A DNA stretch of 64,000 nt from Sphaerospermopsis sp. SIO1G1 (GCA_010672785.1 JAAHFX010000002.1:530667-594666), one strand, 5' to 3'; positions 26,900 through 35,856 are shown, counted from the stretch's first letter. The notes: a model not told the origin generated them from the sequence alone. Program-made: numbers and translations.

Positions 26900-27880
26900 A
26901 TGTCAACTGTCATAGTTAATAATCTCAATAAATCCTATCCAGTAGCAATTAAGCAACCAGGTTTACGTGGAACTATTAATCACTTTTTTAACCGTAAGTA
27001 TAATAACATTGAAGCTGTCAAAAATGTATCCTTTAATATCCAACCAGGTGAAGTAGTTGGTTTTTTAGGTCCTAATGGTGCAGGAAAAACTACAACTTTA
27101 AAAATGCTTACTGGTTTAATTCACCCTTCTGCTGGAAAAGTCAATGTAGCAGGTTTTTTTCCTTTCCATCGTCAAGAATCCTTCTTAAAAAAGATTACCC
27201 TCATTATGGGGCAAAAACAACAATTAATTTGGGACTTACCTGCATTAGATTCATTAAAAATTAACGCCGCAGTTTATAACATCTCCGATCAAGAATTTCA
27301 TCTTCGAGTGGGTGAATTAACCGAAATGTTATCTTTAGAAGGTAAACTAACTCAACCTGTACGCAAACTTTCATTAGGTGAAAGAATGAAAGCAGAAATC
27401 TTAGCAGCACTTTTACATCGTCCCCAAGTTTTATTTTTAGATGAACCAACCTTAGGACTAGATGTAAATGCACAAGTAGGAGTGCGGGATTTTTTGCGAG
27501 AATATAATCAAATTTACCAAGCCACTATACTATTAACTAGTCACTACATGGCAGATATTACAGCCTTATGTCAACGAGTATTATTAATTTACCAAGGAAC
27601 ATTAATATATGATGGCAGTTTAGATAGTTTATTAGAAAAATTTGCCCCCTACCGAGAAATTGATATTGAATTATCCCAACCTTTACCAGCAGAAAAACTT
27701 AGTTTTTATGGAGATATTCAACTATTAGAAGGTCGGACAGTAAAATTTATAGTGAAAAGAGATACTTTAACCCAGACAGTATCGCAAATTTTAGCAAATT
27801 TAGAAGTTATGGATTTAACGGTAACTGAACCATCAATAGAAGAAGTTATTGGTAGAGTATTTCAATCTGGAACTGTTTAA
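26900..27880 (+). CDS. ABC transporter ATP-binding protein (ABC-2 export type)
   Basis: This 326-residue ATPase has Walker A GPNGAGKTT, signature LSLGERMK, Walker B VLFLDEPTLGLD and an H-loop LLTSHYM. The C-terminal 80 residues form an accessory domain. It belongs to the group of uncharacterised exporters (COG4586-like) that work with two ABC-2 permeases. One such permease starts 167 bases downstream, with a worn family A element between them. The substrate is unknown. ATG at 26900 follows GGGAAGTC. The ATPase call is secure. Confidence 0.92.
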   Translation: MSTVIVNNLNKSYPVAIKQPGLRGTINHFFNRKYNNIEAVKNVSFNIQPGEVVGFLGPNGAGKTTTLKMLTGLIHPSAGKVNVAGFFPFHRQESFLKKITLIMGQKQQLIWDLPALDSLKINAAVYNISDQEFHLRVGELTEMLSLEGKLTQPVRKLSLGERMKAEILAALLHRPQVLFLDEPTLGLDVNAQVGVRDFLREYNQIYQATILLTSHYMADITALCQRVLLIYQGTLIYDGSLDSLLEKFAPYREIDIELSQPLPAEKLSFYGDIQLLEGRTVKFIVKRDTLTQTVSQILANLEVMDLTVTEPSIEEVIGRVFQSGTV

Positions 27881-27889
27881 TAAAGGACA

Positions 27890-27995
27890 TACAAAATACT
27901 TCATTTATGAAAGGTACAAATCATAATCATGAAACTTTTGTAGATTGGGTATCTTGCCCGGAAATAGTGTACTTCATCACATCGAAAAGTGCTGT
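27890..27995. repeat. Family A element, worn (copy A7), between transporter genes
   Basis: The left end is decayed (TACAAAATACTTC) and the right end is ATCGAAAAGTGCTGTA. The middle keeps GGTACAAATCATAATCATGAAAC. It separates the ATPase gene from its probable permease. Confidence 0.7.
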
Positions 27996-28046
27996 ATATT
28001 GACTTCAATCACAGACTTAAATTGTCAATAAAATACTTCAAAATTC

Positions 28047-28835
28047 ATGAAAAATATTCTCAGAAAAATCCTCACCTTACTGGCGGTATATTATGCCTAT
28101 ATGCTCGAATATCGTTCAGAACTAGTATTTTGGATTTTAGCAACTTCATTACCGATAATTCTGATGGGAGTTTGGATAAAAGCAGCAGCAGGAGGAGACT
28201 TTACTTTAACACCTCTAGAATTTGCTCGATATTTTTTCGCTGTTTTTCTAGCTAGACAATTTACCGTTGTCTGGGTAATTTATGATTTTGAAAAAGAAGT
28301 AGTAGAAGGTAAACTTTCACCTCGTTTATTACAACCTTTAGATCCAGGTTTTCATCATTTAGCTAATCATGTTTCTGAGAGAATAGCACGTACACCATTG
28401 GTGATCTTAATGCTGGGATTATATCTATTAATATATCCCCAAGCTTTTTGGATACCAACCTTACCTAACTTATTATTATTCCTAGTTGCTGTTGCGATGG
28501 CTTTTATACTCAAATTTTTAATTCAATATACTTTTGCTATGTTCACTTTTTGGACAGAAAGAGCAACTGCTTTAGAAAGTTTTTGGGTATTATTTTATAT
28601 ATTTTTATCAGGATATATTGCACCTTTAGAAGTTTTTCCTGAAAACATCAGAAACATAGTTATGTTAACACCTTTCCCCTATTTAATCAGTTTTCCAGCT
28701 CATATTTTAGTAGGAATACCTGTTGACTTAACCAGGGGATTTTTATCAATTTTAGGTTGGATACTTCTCTTTTTAGGAATTAATCGCTTGCTATGGCGAG
28801 CAGGTTTGAAGAGATATTCAGGAATGGGAGCTTAG
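28047..28835 (+). CDS. ABC-2 family transporter permease
   Basis: This 262-residue protein has six predicted membrane helices, at about 25-45, 58-78, 100-135, 140-170, 178-200 and 230-250. The motif YDFEKEVVEGKLSPRLLQPLDP between the second and third helices is characteristic of the COG4587/COG3694-type permeases encoded with COG4586 ATPases. Such operons often carry two different permeases; only this one is present here, so the second may be elsewhere or the pump may be homodimeric. It is read in the same direction as the ATPase gene. The substrate is unknown. Confidence 0.87.
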   Translation: MKNILRKILTLLAVYYAYMLEYRSELVFWILATSLPIILMGVWIKAAAGGDFTLTPLEFARYFFAVFLARQFTVVWVIYDFEKEVVEGKLSPRLLQPLDPGFHHLANHVSERIARTPLVILMLGLYLLIYPQAFWIPTLPNLLLFLVAVAMAFILKFLIQYTFAMFTFWTERATALESFWVLFYIFLSGYIAPLEVFPENIRNIVMLTPFPYLISFPAHILVGIPVDLTRGFLSILGWILLFLGINRLLWRAGLKRYSGMGA

Positions 28836-29298
28836 TTGTTTCAGTTAACAGTTAGCAGTTATCAGTTATTAGTTATTAGTTTTCAGTTATTAGGACTTAT
28901 AGCTGAAGTAAGAGGGTGGAAATAAGGAAGATTTTCTGTTTTTATTACCTTAAGTAGTTACATAAAGTAATTATTTCAATAATAAATAAAATATGATGTA
29001 TTTATAAATACCAGAATTATACAAATACTTATCTGAAGAATTACTTGACTATTATAGATATATAAAAATTTACATATATTTAACATAAATATAAGATTAT
29101 TAAAAATAACACAAAAAAATACAATAATTAATTTATTTTTAATTACGAAAATTTCCTAAAATGATTATCGCAATTAGTAAATAGCAGGTATTTTAAAATA
29201 GAAACTTAAAATCGTTTCACAAATTATTTAATTAAAAGTTGATCCAGAATTTGGATTACAGCAATTAAATTCAAAAAAACATCAAACCAGGGTTTTTC
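28836..29298. other. Gap with heptamer repeats and AT-rich DNA upstream of cbiM
   Basis: CAGTTA/CAGTTATTAG-type heptamers run from about 28840 to 28892, followed by a family B left-end fragment (TTAGGACTTATA) near 28890 and 350 bases of very AT-rich DNA. I looked for a cobalamin riboswitch and saw none. Confidence 0.5.
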
Positions 29299-30222
29299 AT
29301 GCATATACCAGATGGATTTCTTTCCGTTCCCGTAGCAGCAGCTACCAGTGTAGCTAGTGGTGCAGCTTTATTTATCAGTTTTGGGCGATCGCAAACAGCA
29401 TTAGGTATTCGTCTCGCCCCTATTTTGGGTTTAACTACTGCCTTTATTTTTGCCGCCCAAATGATCAACTTTCCCGTAGCGGGAGGAACTAGCGGACATT
29501 TGTTAGGAGGAGCATTAGCTGCAATTATTTTAGGTAGCCCTTGGGCGGGGATGTTGTGTATAGCTACAGTATTAATTATTCAAGCTGTACTATTTGCTGA
29601 TGGTGGTATCACAGCTTTGGGTGCAAATATTTTAAACATGGCAGTTATTGGAGTTTGGGTAGCTTGGTTATTAACCCAAACCTTACAGAAATTTTTAGGT
29701 GGTTCTCAAAGACGTTTACCATTAGCTGGGGGGATAGCAGCTGGAGTAAGTGTGATAGTAGCGGCTATGGCCTGTGCCATCGAACTAGTACTTTCAGGAA
29801 CAGCGTCAGCTAACCTAGTTTTACCCTCCATGACTGGTGTACATATCTTAATTGGTGTGGGTGAAGGGTTAATTACAGGAGGTGTGTTAGCATACCTAGC
29901 CACAGCAAGGCCAGATTTATTACCAGGGGAAGAAGGTAAATTTCAAGGTTGGTTAACTCCAATAATTGGCATTTTATTAGTCGCAGGTTTGATATCCTTA
30001 TTTGCTTCTGCTTGGCCAGATGGCTTAGAAAAAGTAGCAGAAAATCTGGGTTTCATAGACTTAGGAGAACAAGTAAGAGTCAGTGTACCTACTCCCTTAG
30101 CTGATTATGGCATAGAAGGTTTTGGACAAGTAGGAACAAGTATTGCAGGTGTAGTCGGTGCTGGGGTTTGTTTTATTATCGCCTTTGGAATTGCCAAAGT
30201 AATGAAACCTAAAAATGTCTAA
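29299..30222 (+). CDS. cbiM: ECF cobalt/nickel transporter, CbiM with C-terminal PDGLE (CbiN-like) domain
   Basis: This 307-residue substrate-binding membrane component begins MHIPDGFLS, whose N-terminal amine, H2 and nearby residues bind the metal ion in this family. Seven or so helices occupy residues 10-215 with GGTSGHLLGGALAAIILG; a further pair flanks SAWPDGLEKVAENLGF, the PDGLE domain that stands in for CbiN. It forms a transporter with CbiQ and CbiO encoded just downstream, taking up Co2+ for cobamides or Ni2+ for hydrogenase and urease; sequence alone does not separate them. The stop codon TAA lies inside the TAATTAGGG end of a family C element that separates it from cbiQ by 299 bases. 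Confidence 0.92.
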   Translation: MHIPDGFLSVPVAAATSVASGAALFISFGRSQTALGIRLAPILGLTTAFIFAAQMINFPVAGGTSGHLLGGALAAIILGSPWAGMLCIATVLIIQAVLFADGGITALGANILNMAVIGVWVAWLLTQTLQKFLGGSQRRLPLAGGIAAGVSVIVAAMACAIELVLSGTASANLVLPSMTGVHILIGVGEGLITGGVLAYLATARPDLLPGEEGKFQGWLTPIIGILLVAGLISLFASAWPDGLEKVAENLGFIDLGEQVRVSVPTPLADYGIEGFGQVGTSIAGVVGAGVCFIIAFGIAKVMKPKNV

Positions 30223-30515
30223 TTAGGGTTTGCTGAAAAATTGATTGGTGATTGGTTAACAGTGAACAGTGAACAGTGAACAGTAAACAGTGACAACTGA
30301 TAACTGATGATTAGGGGATGCTGCAAAAAGTGATCTGTTGACACTAGGGAACTAAAAGTGGAAGGTTTTTAACTTTGAGAGACTGAAAATATGTTTTTAA
30401 TTCTTTCCCTATTCCCTGTTCCCTGTTCCCTATTCCCTGTTCCCTATTCCCTATTCCCTATTCCCTGTTCCCTATTCCCTAACTTCCACAGATAACTTTT
30501 TGCTGCAAACGTTAA
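30219..30515. repeat. Family C element (copy C4) with heptamer arrays
   Basis: The left end TAATTAGGGTTTGCTGAAAAA starts in the cbiM stop codon. AACAGTG heptamers, a second inner TTAGGGGATGCTGCAAAAAG, and a CCCTATT/CCCTGTT heptamer array (about 30413-30481) follow. It ends near AACTTTTTGCTGCAAACG, seven bases before cbiQ. Confidence 0.75.
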
Positions 30516-30521
30516 TTCAAA

Positions 30522-31178
30522 ATGTTGAAAATATCCATCCCTTTACGCTTACAAATTTCTCTAGTTATTGTCATCGGGGCAGCATTTCTAAAACATTATG
30601 CCTGGAATAACTTATTCGTCTATGGTGCGATCGCCCTGATGTGGATGGTAATTTTAAAAGTTTCCATCCGCAAACTCAGTGGTTTACTAGGGGCAGAATT
30701 AATATTTCTGTCATTGGTAGCTCTACCTCTAGGGTGGGAAAAAGCAAGTTTTTTAATGGTGCGATCACTCATTTGCCTCATAACCATGAACAGCTTTTTA
30801 CTCACCTTACCCCCCCATAGTTTCGGTATCGCCCTTAAAGGTTTGCCCATACCTGCACCATTAAAAGAAAACTTACTGTTAGCAGGGCAATACTTAGAAA
30901 TCTTACTCTCAGAAATAACTAGAATGCAGCGCAGCGCAAAATTGCGAGGTTTGAATGGTGCGGGGGGATGGTTACGTTACACAAGTGCTGCCATGATTGG
31001 TGCTTTATACATTCGTACCTTAGACAGAGCAGAAAGAGTATATGGAGCAATGGTAACTCGTGGATATCATGGTCAATTACCCACAGATAGTACCCTCAAT
31101 CCCAAAGAACGTTTTACATTAATTACAGTTGCCATAGTTGCAACCAGTATCACCTTGAGTTCTTATTTTACGATTTGA
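30522..31178 (+). CDS. cbiQ: ECF transporter transmembrane component CbiQ
   Basis: This 218-residue membrane protein is the scaffold T-component that couples CbiM to the ATPase. Hydrophobic helices lie at about 10-25, 30-45, 55-70, 75-95 and 195-215. The coupling region RMQRSAKLRGLNGAGGWL and the later AERVYGAMVTRGYHG carry the two conserved A-R-G motifs that contact the ATPase. It is slightly shorter than many CbiQ proteins but has all recognisable parts. It is followed by cbiO after 41 bases and preceded by a repeat-rich gap after cbiM. Confidence 0.9.
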   Translation: MLKISIPLRLQISLVIVIGAAFLKHYAWNNLFVYGAIALMWMVILKVSIRKLSGLLGAELIFLSLVALPLGWEKASFLMVRSLICLITMNSFLLTLPPHSFGIALKGLPIPAPLKENLLLAGQYLEILLSEITRMQRSAKLRGLNGAGGWLRYTSAAMIGALYIRTLDRAERVYGAMVTRGYHGQLPTDSTLNPKERFTLITVAIVATSITLSSYFTI

Positions 31179-31219
31179 TAATTGACCAATGACTGAAAAC
31201 TGATAATGAGTGGTGAATC

Positions 31220-31984
31220 TTGACATCTTTAACATCTAATCCCCAAAATTATATTTCCAGTCCTCACACAGCTGTAGTTGAGGTCAAAAACTTAGTGTAC
31301 GCCTATGTACAACAACAACCTGTATTAAAAGACATATCCTTTAACTTAAATTCTGGCGATCGCGTAGCTTTGATGGGTGCAACTGGTTCAGGTAAAAGTA
31401 CCCTCTTAGAAAATCTGATCGGTTTAAAATATCCTCATAGCGGAAGTGTCACCATTAACGGCATTCCAGTAGAACCAAATACCTTAGCCCAAATCCGTAA
31501 ATATATAGGCTTTACCTTCCAAGACGCAAACGATCAACTATTTATGTCCACCATATTGGAAGATATCACTTTTGGACCTCGTAACTACGGTATGTCAGCA
31601 GCCGAAGCCACAAATAAAGCCAGAGAACTTTTAGCAGATTTTGGTTTAGAAGCCTACGCCCATCGTTCAGCCCATGAACTCTCAGGAGGGCAACGCAGAT
31701 TAGCTGCTTTAGCTTCAATCCTAGCACTAGATCCGCCGATTTTAATTTTAGATGAACCAACCACCGGTTTAGATCCTGCATGGCGACGACATTTAGCCCA
31801 GGTACTCTTGAAATTACCCGTAAAAGTGATGTTAATCGCTTCTCATGACTTACAGTGGTTAGGCCGAGTCACCCATCGTGCTTTAGTTTTAGCAAAGGGA
31901 AAAATTCAAATAGACGACGAAATTAAACCATTACTAAAAGATGGTAAAACTCTAGATCAACTAGGATTACCTGTAGATTGGTGA
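31220..31984 (+). CDS. cbiO: ECF transporter ATP-binding protein CbiO
   Basis: This 254-residue ATPase powers the CbiMQ transporter. It has Walker A MGATGSGKST, Q-loop FTFQDANDQL, signature ELSGGQRRLAALA, Walker B LILDEPTTGLDP and H-loop IASHDLQW. The frame is open back to a TGA at 31214, and the only start upstream of the first conserved strand (VVEVKNLVYAY) is TTG at 31220, so a TTG start is likely. It closes the cbiM-cbiQ-cbiO unit. The assignment is firm by both motif and context. Confidence 0.93.
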   Translation: MTSLTSNPQNYISSPHTAVVEVKNLVYAYVQQQPVLKDISFNLNSGDRVALMGATGSGKSTLLENLIGLKYPHSGSVTINGIPVEPNTLAQIRKYIGFTFQDANDQLFMSTILEDITFGPRNYGMSAAEATNKARELLADFGLEAYAHRSAHELSGGQRRLAALASILALDPPILILDEPTTGLDPAWRRHLAQVLLKLPVKVMLIASHDLQWLGRVTHRALVLAKGKIQIDDEIKPLLKDGKTLDQLGLPVDW

Positions 31985-32010
31985 TTTCAATTAACTTAAA
32001 ACCAGTCTCT

Positions 32011-32075
32011 TAAGTAGTTGTGCAAAATAAATTTTATCTTTAGAACAGGGAACAGGGAACAGGGAACAAGGAACA
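32011..32075. repeat. Family G fragment with GGGAACA array
   Basis: TAAGTAGTTGTGCAAAATAAATTT, the conserved end of family G, runs into four GGGAACA-type heptamers, then into family C-like text (GAGAAAGTCTTG). Confidence 0.65.
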
Positions 32076-32201
32076 GGGCTTACTGAGAAAGTCTTGAGTT
32101 GGGCAATTTTTCCCCCTGCACCTTTCCTCTTACACCCTACCCTTCTCGGAAATTATTAGCTACTATTATATTTTGATTCTATTTACATCTTGATATTCAT
32201 T

Positions 32202-32672
32202 GTGCGTAAATATACAATTATTGCTCCTGTTAGCATTAGTATCGCCTTATTTATTACTGGTTGTAACGAAAGTAAAATTGTTCAGTGCAAACGATTAATT
32301 AGTGCTGTCAATCAGGGCAACTCTTTAATTGAAAATAATAAGGGATTACAAGTAACAACTAGCTTAAAACTTTCCCAAGATTTGGAAAATGTGACTAAGT
32401 CAATTCAAAACCTGAGATTAAGCGATCCTGAACTACAAACATATCAAACTAACTTTGTAAAAGTATTTGATCAACTTAGTCAGGCAATCTCCACAGCAGG
32501 TAAAGCCTTGGGTGCAACTAAAAATGCAGAAGCTTCTAACGCTGGCAGAAAAACAATTCACAATGCTAGAAAGGATATTGAAACTACATTGACATCAGTA
32601 GCACAAACCGCAGGTAAAGAATCAGATGATTTCGGGAATCAACTCAATCAGTATTGTAATCAAACCCAGTAA
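32202..32672 (+). CDS. Small lipoprotein, unknown function
   Basis: Counted from GTG at 32202, this is a 156-residue protein with a classic lipoprotein signal peptide: MRKYTIIAPVSISIALF, then lipobox ITGC. The longer frame from TTG at 32190 adds four residues before the basic start and is less likely. The mature part is helical and polar (SLKLSQDLENVTKSIQNL, then AGRKTIHNARKDIETTL), resembling small helical-bundle envelope proteins. It should be membrane-anchored in the periplasm or outer membrane. Neighbours give no clue. Confidence 0.72.
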   Translation: MRKYTIIAPVSISIALFITGCNESKIVQCKRLISAVNQGNSLIENNKGLQVTTSLKLSQDLENVTKSIQNLRLSDPELQTYQTNFVKVFDQLSQAISTAGKALGATKNAEASNAGRKTIHNARKDIETTLTSVAQTAGKESDDFGNQLNQYCNQTQ

Positions 32673-32722
32673 ACACATAATTCAAAATTTATAGGAATAA
32701 AAGTTTCTATAATCTTACATAA

Positions 32723-32747
32723 CCCCGATTTCCTCAAGGTTTCGGGG
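32723..32747 (+). terminator. Hairpin downstream of the lipoprotein gene
   Basis: CCCCGA at 32723-32728 pairs with TCGGGG at 32742-32747. The tract after it is only weakly T-rich, so termination is possible but not certain. Confidence 0.45.
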
Positions 32748-32771
32748 CTATATGTTGGAAAAGTTTGATAA

Positions 32772-32990
32772 ATAGGGGTTGCTGAATAAATATAAAAACA
32801 TTACAGGTATTGGATTTTAGGCGATTTGAAATTGCAAGAGTGCAAGCTTTTAGGTGGTAGTCACTTAAAAACGGTGCATTTAAATTGGATTCAAGGGGAA
32901 AATTTCTACTATCTAACTCTTGAAACTGTCAAGAGTCACCTGTTAAGAGTCACCTGTCTCCACGATAAAACTTTTTCAGCAAACCCTAAA
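32772..32990. repeat. Family C element (copy C5)
   Basis: TAGGGGTTGCTGAATAAA at the left and AACTTTTTCAGCAAACCCTAAA at the right enclose about 220 bp. A short direct repeat, AAGAGTCACCTGT, occurs twice inside. Confidence 0.75.
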
Positions 32991-33022
32991 TAAAATTAAT
33001 TAGCCCTTAGCCTGGATTATTC

Positions 33023-33685
33023 ATGAAAACAGATTTGATGGAATTAATCACCGTAGTTATCCAAGTTTTACAAATAAATATTCGTTGGATGACATGGAAT
33101 TTATTTTTAGCATTTATACCTTTAATTTTAAGTATTTGGTTATTTAGAAGTAATCGTGGGCGATCTTGGATTTGGTGGTTAGGTTTTGTAGTTTTTTACG
33201 CCTTTTTACCTAATGCACCTTATTTAGTAACTGATATCATTCATTTAATCAACGATATTCGGAATATTCAGTCAATTTGGATTATTACTTTAATCTTAAT
33301 ACCTACTTATTTTATCGTTATCATGGCTGGATTTCAAGCCTATGTAATATCCTTAATTAATTTAGGACATTACTTGCACCGAATTGGCAAAAGTCAATGG
33401 ATTTTATGGGTAGAAATAATCACACATGGACTCAATTCTATTGGCATTTACTGGGGACGTTTCCTGCGTTTTAATAGTTGGGATTTAGTTACTAAACCCA
33501 GTCAAATTCTTACCCAAGGAATTGAAGAAATTCTTAGTAAACAAGCTTCAGTAATCATAACTATTACCTTTATTATCCTGTGTGGATTATACTGGTTAAC
33601 TAAACGTGTAAATCTAGCTTTGGTTGTCAACCGCAATACTAACTACCAATCTAGAAATAGCCACATTAACTTCCCCAATCCCTAA
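33023..33685 (+). CDS. DUF1361 family membrane protein
   Basis: This 220-residue protein has six hydrophobic segments. The pattern WNLFLAFIPLILSIWLF, then WLGFVVFYAFLPNAPYLVTD and HYLHRIGKSQWILWVEI, is that of the DUF1361 family of integral membrane proteins; the conserved LPNAPY element is present. No function is established. The tail after residue 200 is polar. Its stop codon TAA lies inside the CCCTAATTAGGG end of family C copy C6, so the last residues (NSHINFPNP) may be repeat-influenced. It is monocistronic. Confidence 0.82.
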   Translation: MKTDLMELITVVIQVLQINIRWMTWNLFLAFIPLILSIWLFRSNRGRSWIWWLGFVVFYAFLPNAPYLVTDIIHLINDIRNIQSIWIITLILIPTYFIVIMAGFQAYVISLINLGHYLHRIGKSQWILWVEIITHGLNSIGIYWGRFLRFNSWDLVTKPSQILTQGIEEILSKQASVIITITFIILCGLYWLTKRVNLALVVNRNTNYQSRNSHINFPNP

Positions 33686-33928
33686 TTAGGGTTTGTGGCA
33701 AAAAGTGTTTCCGTGGAGGCTAAGAGGCAGGGGGCTTTCTTGTAGGGGGCGGGGAGAGAATTAAAAACTTATTTTCCGTCTCTCAAAGTTGAAAAAGTGC
33801 CAGGTTTTCAAGCACTCAATCTCTAACATCTTGTATTTGTTGACAATTCAAATTGTCTCAAACCGTTTCCCTACAATGTTTTCACATTTATATGCCTGAA
33901 GGCACGCTACGCGGACAGTAAGCCCTAA
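33681..33928. repeat. Family C element (copy C6) touching stop codons on both sides
   Basis: It is bounded by CCTAATTAGGGTTTG and TAAGCCCTAATTAG. The left end holds the stop codon of the DUF1361 gene and the right end the stop codon of the minus-strand frame at 33925-34110. The inner block CACGCTACGCGGACAG is shared with C3, C8 and C9. Confidence 0.8.
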
Positions 33929-34110
33929 TTAGAACTATCTTTGCCACTAGCAGAACTACTGGAATTTCTATTACTTCCACTGCTATAGTTACTACTAACA
34001 ACAGCAACAGCAACAGCAGTGTAGCTACTACTAGCAGCACTTTCACTACCGTAGCTATTGTAGTTATTGGAATTAGTAGATATTCGAGGACTTTTAAGTT
34101 TCTTATTCAT
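33925..34110 (-). CDS. Ser/Asn/Tyr-rich small peptide, possible gene cut short by a repeat
   Basis: This 61-residue frame starts MNKKLKSPRISTNSNNYNS, then becomes extremely rich in S, N, A, V and Y (SSSYTAVAVAVVSSNY). Composition suggests either a real low-complexity secreted or precursor peptide, or a by-product of repeats. Its stop codon TAG is contributed by the terminal TAATTA of family C copy C6, so an originally longer gene may have been truncated. No clear ribosome binding site precedes the ATG. About 130 bases upstream on the same strand a short start-less frame encodes GGACGRGFSDHESGDNAS, perhaps a remnant of a related small gene. No modifying enzyme is near. Confidence in a functional gene is low. 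Confidence 0.3.
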   Translation of the reverse strand: MNKKLKSPRISTNSNNYNSYGSESAASSSYTAVAVAVVSSNYSSGSNRNSSSSASGKDSSN

Positions 34111-34351
34111 TGTTTATTTGAATTAAATCTTGGATCAGGTATTTTTTTCAGTTATTGCAGTAACTTGCATCAAAACAATTAATTAAAATTACCAACTATC
34201 ACTAGCATTATCACCGCTTTCATGATCGCTAAAACCTCTACCACAAGCTCCTCCTTTTATACCAATACTCTTATATCCAGTAAATTAGATACAATTTATT
34301 AAAAAATTTATATTTCTTTACAATTTGTTCCATCTACCGGAAATTCCCACA

Positions 34352-35029
34352 ATGCTAAACTTAGAACACTTAAATCAAGGTTTAATAATTTCCTGCCAAG
34401 CACCAGTAGATTCACCACTACATAATCCTGATATCATTGCAGCAATGGCAAAAGCCTCAGTTAATAACGGTGCTATAGGTGTGAGAATTGACACTCCCAG
34501 TCATATCCAAGCCGTGAGAAAACAAATTACACAACCAATTATCGGCCTTTGGAAGCAAATTATTCCTGGTTCAGAAGTTTACATTACCCCCCAAATTCAC
34601 CATGCAGTAGCAGTTTCCCAAGCAGGAGCAGATATAATTGCCATAGATGCAACCACCAGAAAACGCCCTGGAGATGAAAAATTATTGGATATCATTACTC
34701 ATATCCACCAAAAATTAAATAAACCAGTTATGGCAGATGTTGACACATTGGAGGCAGCAGAATTGGCAATAGCAGCTGGTGCAGATATTGTTGGTACTAC
34801 TCTTTTCGGCTACACTAGGGAAACCAAGAGCTTCACCCCTCCCGCTTGGGAACTGCTCACCCAGATAGTAGAAAAGTTAAATACCTTTGTGATTTGCGAG
34901 GGCGGAATTTCTTCATCCCATGCAGCGAAAAAAGCACTGGATTTAGGTGCAAATGCTGTTGTAGTTGGTACAGCAATCACAGGTATAGATTTACAAGTGA
35001 AAGCTTATCAATCAGCTATTAACTGTTAA
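34352..35029 (+). CDS. nanE: N-acetylmannosamine-6-phosphate 2-epimerase (NanE family)
   Basis: This 225-residue TIM-barrel protein is counted from ATG at 34352 (MLNLEHLNQGLIISCQAP); a TTG at 34325 would add nine residues with no family support. Motifs SCQAP, GAIGVRIDTP, GADIIAIDATTR, PVMADVDTLEAA, GADIVGTTLFGYT and VICEGGI fit NanE, which interconverts ManNAc-6-P and GlcNAc-6-P in sialic acid or amino-sugar metabolism. No other nan genes are present, so in this organism it may serve amino-sugar recycling. The gene stands alone between repeat-rich gaps. The family call is firm; the physiological role is inferred. Confidence 0.9.
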   Translation: MLNLEHLNQGLIISCQAPVDSPLHNPDIIAAMAKASVNNGAIGVRIDTPSHIQAVRKQITQPIIGLWKQIIPGSEVYITPQIHHAVAVSQAGADIIAIDATTRKRPGDEKLLDIITHIHQKLNKPVMADVDTLEAAELAIAAGADIVGTTLFGYTRETKSFTPPAWELLTQIVEKLNTFVICEGGISSSHAAKKALDLGANAVVVGTAITGIDLQVKAYQSAINC

Positions 35030-35584
35030 ATGGGAAATACTAAATAAACTTTGAGTTTATACTGTGCTTGTTATGCTAAATTACCAGTTTGAAAAGGGAA
35101 CACGGAACAGGGTAAAGAGGCAAATTATATCATCATATCCAAAGTCTATGGCTTATGTTTTATATCAAGCCTTCCGATTTTTTTGAGGTGGATTTTGCAT
35201 ATTAGGTACTGAAGAACCAACTTTGATAGTAACCCGATTTGATTTGTGAGTTTTTCGTTGAAATAGGAAACAGGGAATATAGCACTATACGCAAATCAAA
35301 AATCAAAAGTAAAAAGCTTGCTGCTCAAAGTTTGCAACATTTAATCATGTCCTCACCTAATTACGTAGTATTGATGGATAAAAGTAATTTCCGTGTATAC
35401 TAAAACTTATATAGCTACACCAGACAAGCTATAGAAAATCAAATAAATTTGTGGTACTCAGCGGATTAAATGGCTAAAATTTAGTCAATGATTTTTAGTC
35501 AATAATTTTGTCTCTACAAATACAGTTTTTCATCCATCAAATTCAGAATATCTTACCTCCTGATTAATCATAATTTTTCAATGG
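35030..35584. other. Gap with no gene seen
   Basis: About 550 AT-rich bases downstream of nanE. Isolated GGGAACA-type heptamers occur near 35095 and 35260 (GGAAACAGGGAA). No coding frame or RNA gene is convincing. Confidence 0.5.
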
Positions 35585-35713
35585 TAAGTACCTGAGCAAA
35601 ATTAATTTAACATTTTCGGAACCAACAGAAATCTCTGTATTCTTTATCTGTTCCCTGTTAAGAGTTCCTTGTTCCCTCTCCCAAATATAAAATTTATTTT
35701 GCACGACTACTTA
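35585..35713. repeat. Family G inverted-repeat element (copy G1)
   Basis: The left end TAAGTACCTGAGCAAAATTA and the right end, read on the opposite strand as TAAGTAGTCGTGCAAAATAA, form imperfect terminal inverted repeats. A CCCTGTT/CCTTGTT heptamer stretch lies inside. A closely similar element occupies 54935-55057. Confidence 0.75.
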
Positions 35714-35856
35714 TCAGTCAGATTCAAGATGAAAAAATTTGTTTTTTGGTGTTAAATGTTGAGTATTGCCTAAATTTGTTAGATTAAACCCACAGCAACC
35801 ATGATCTGTGGTTGTGATATGGTCGTGAGAATAATGTAGGAGTGAATGAGAAAATT

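Noticed and set aside
30413..30481. Second CRISPR-like or VNTR array (CCCTATT/CCCTGTT)
   Set aside because: Plain heptamer tandem array inside a family C element; no spacers.
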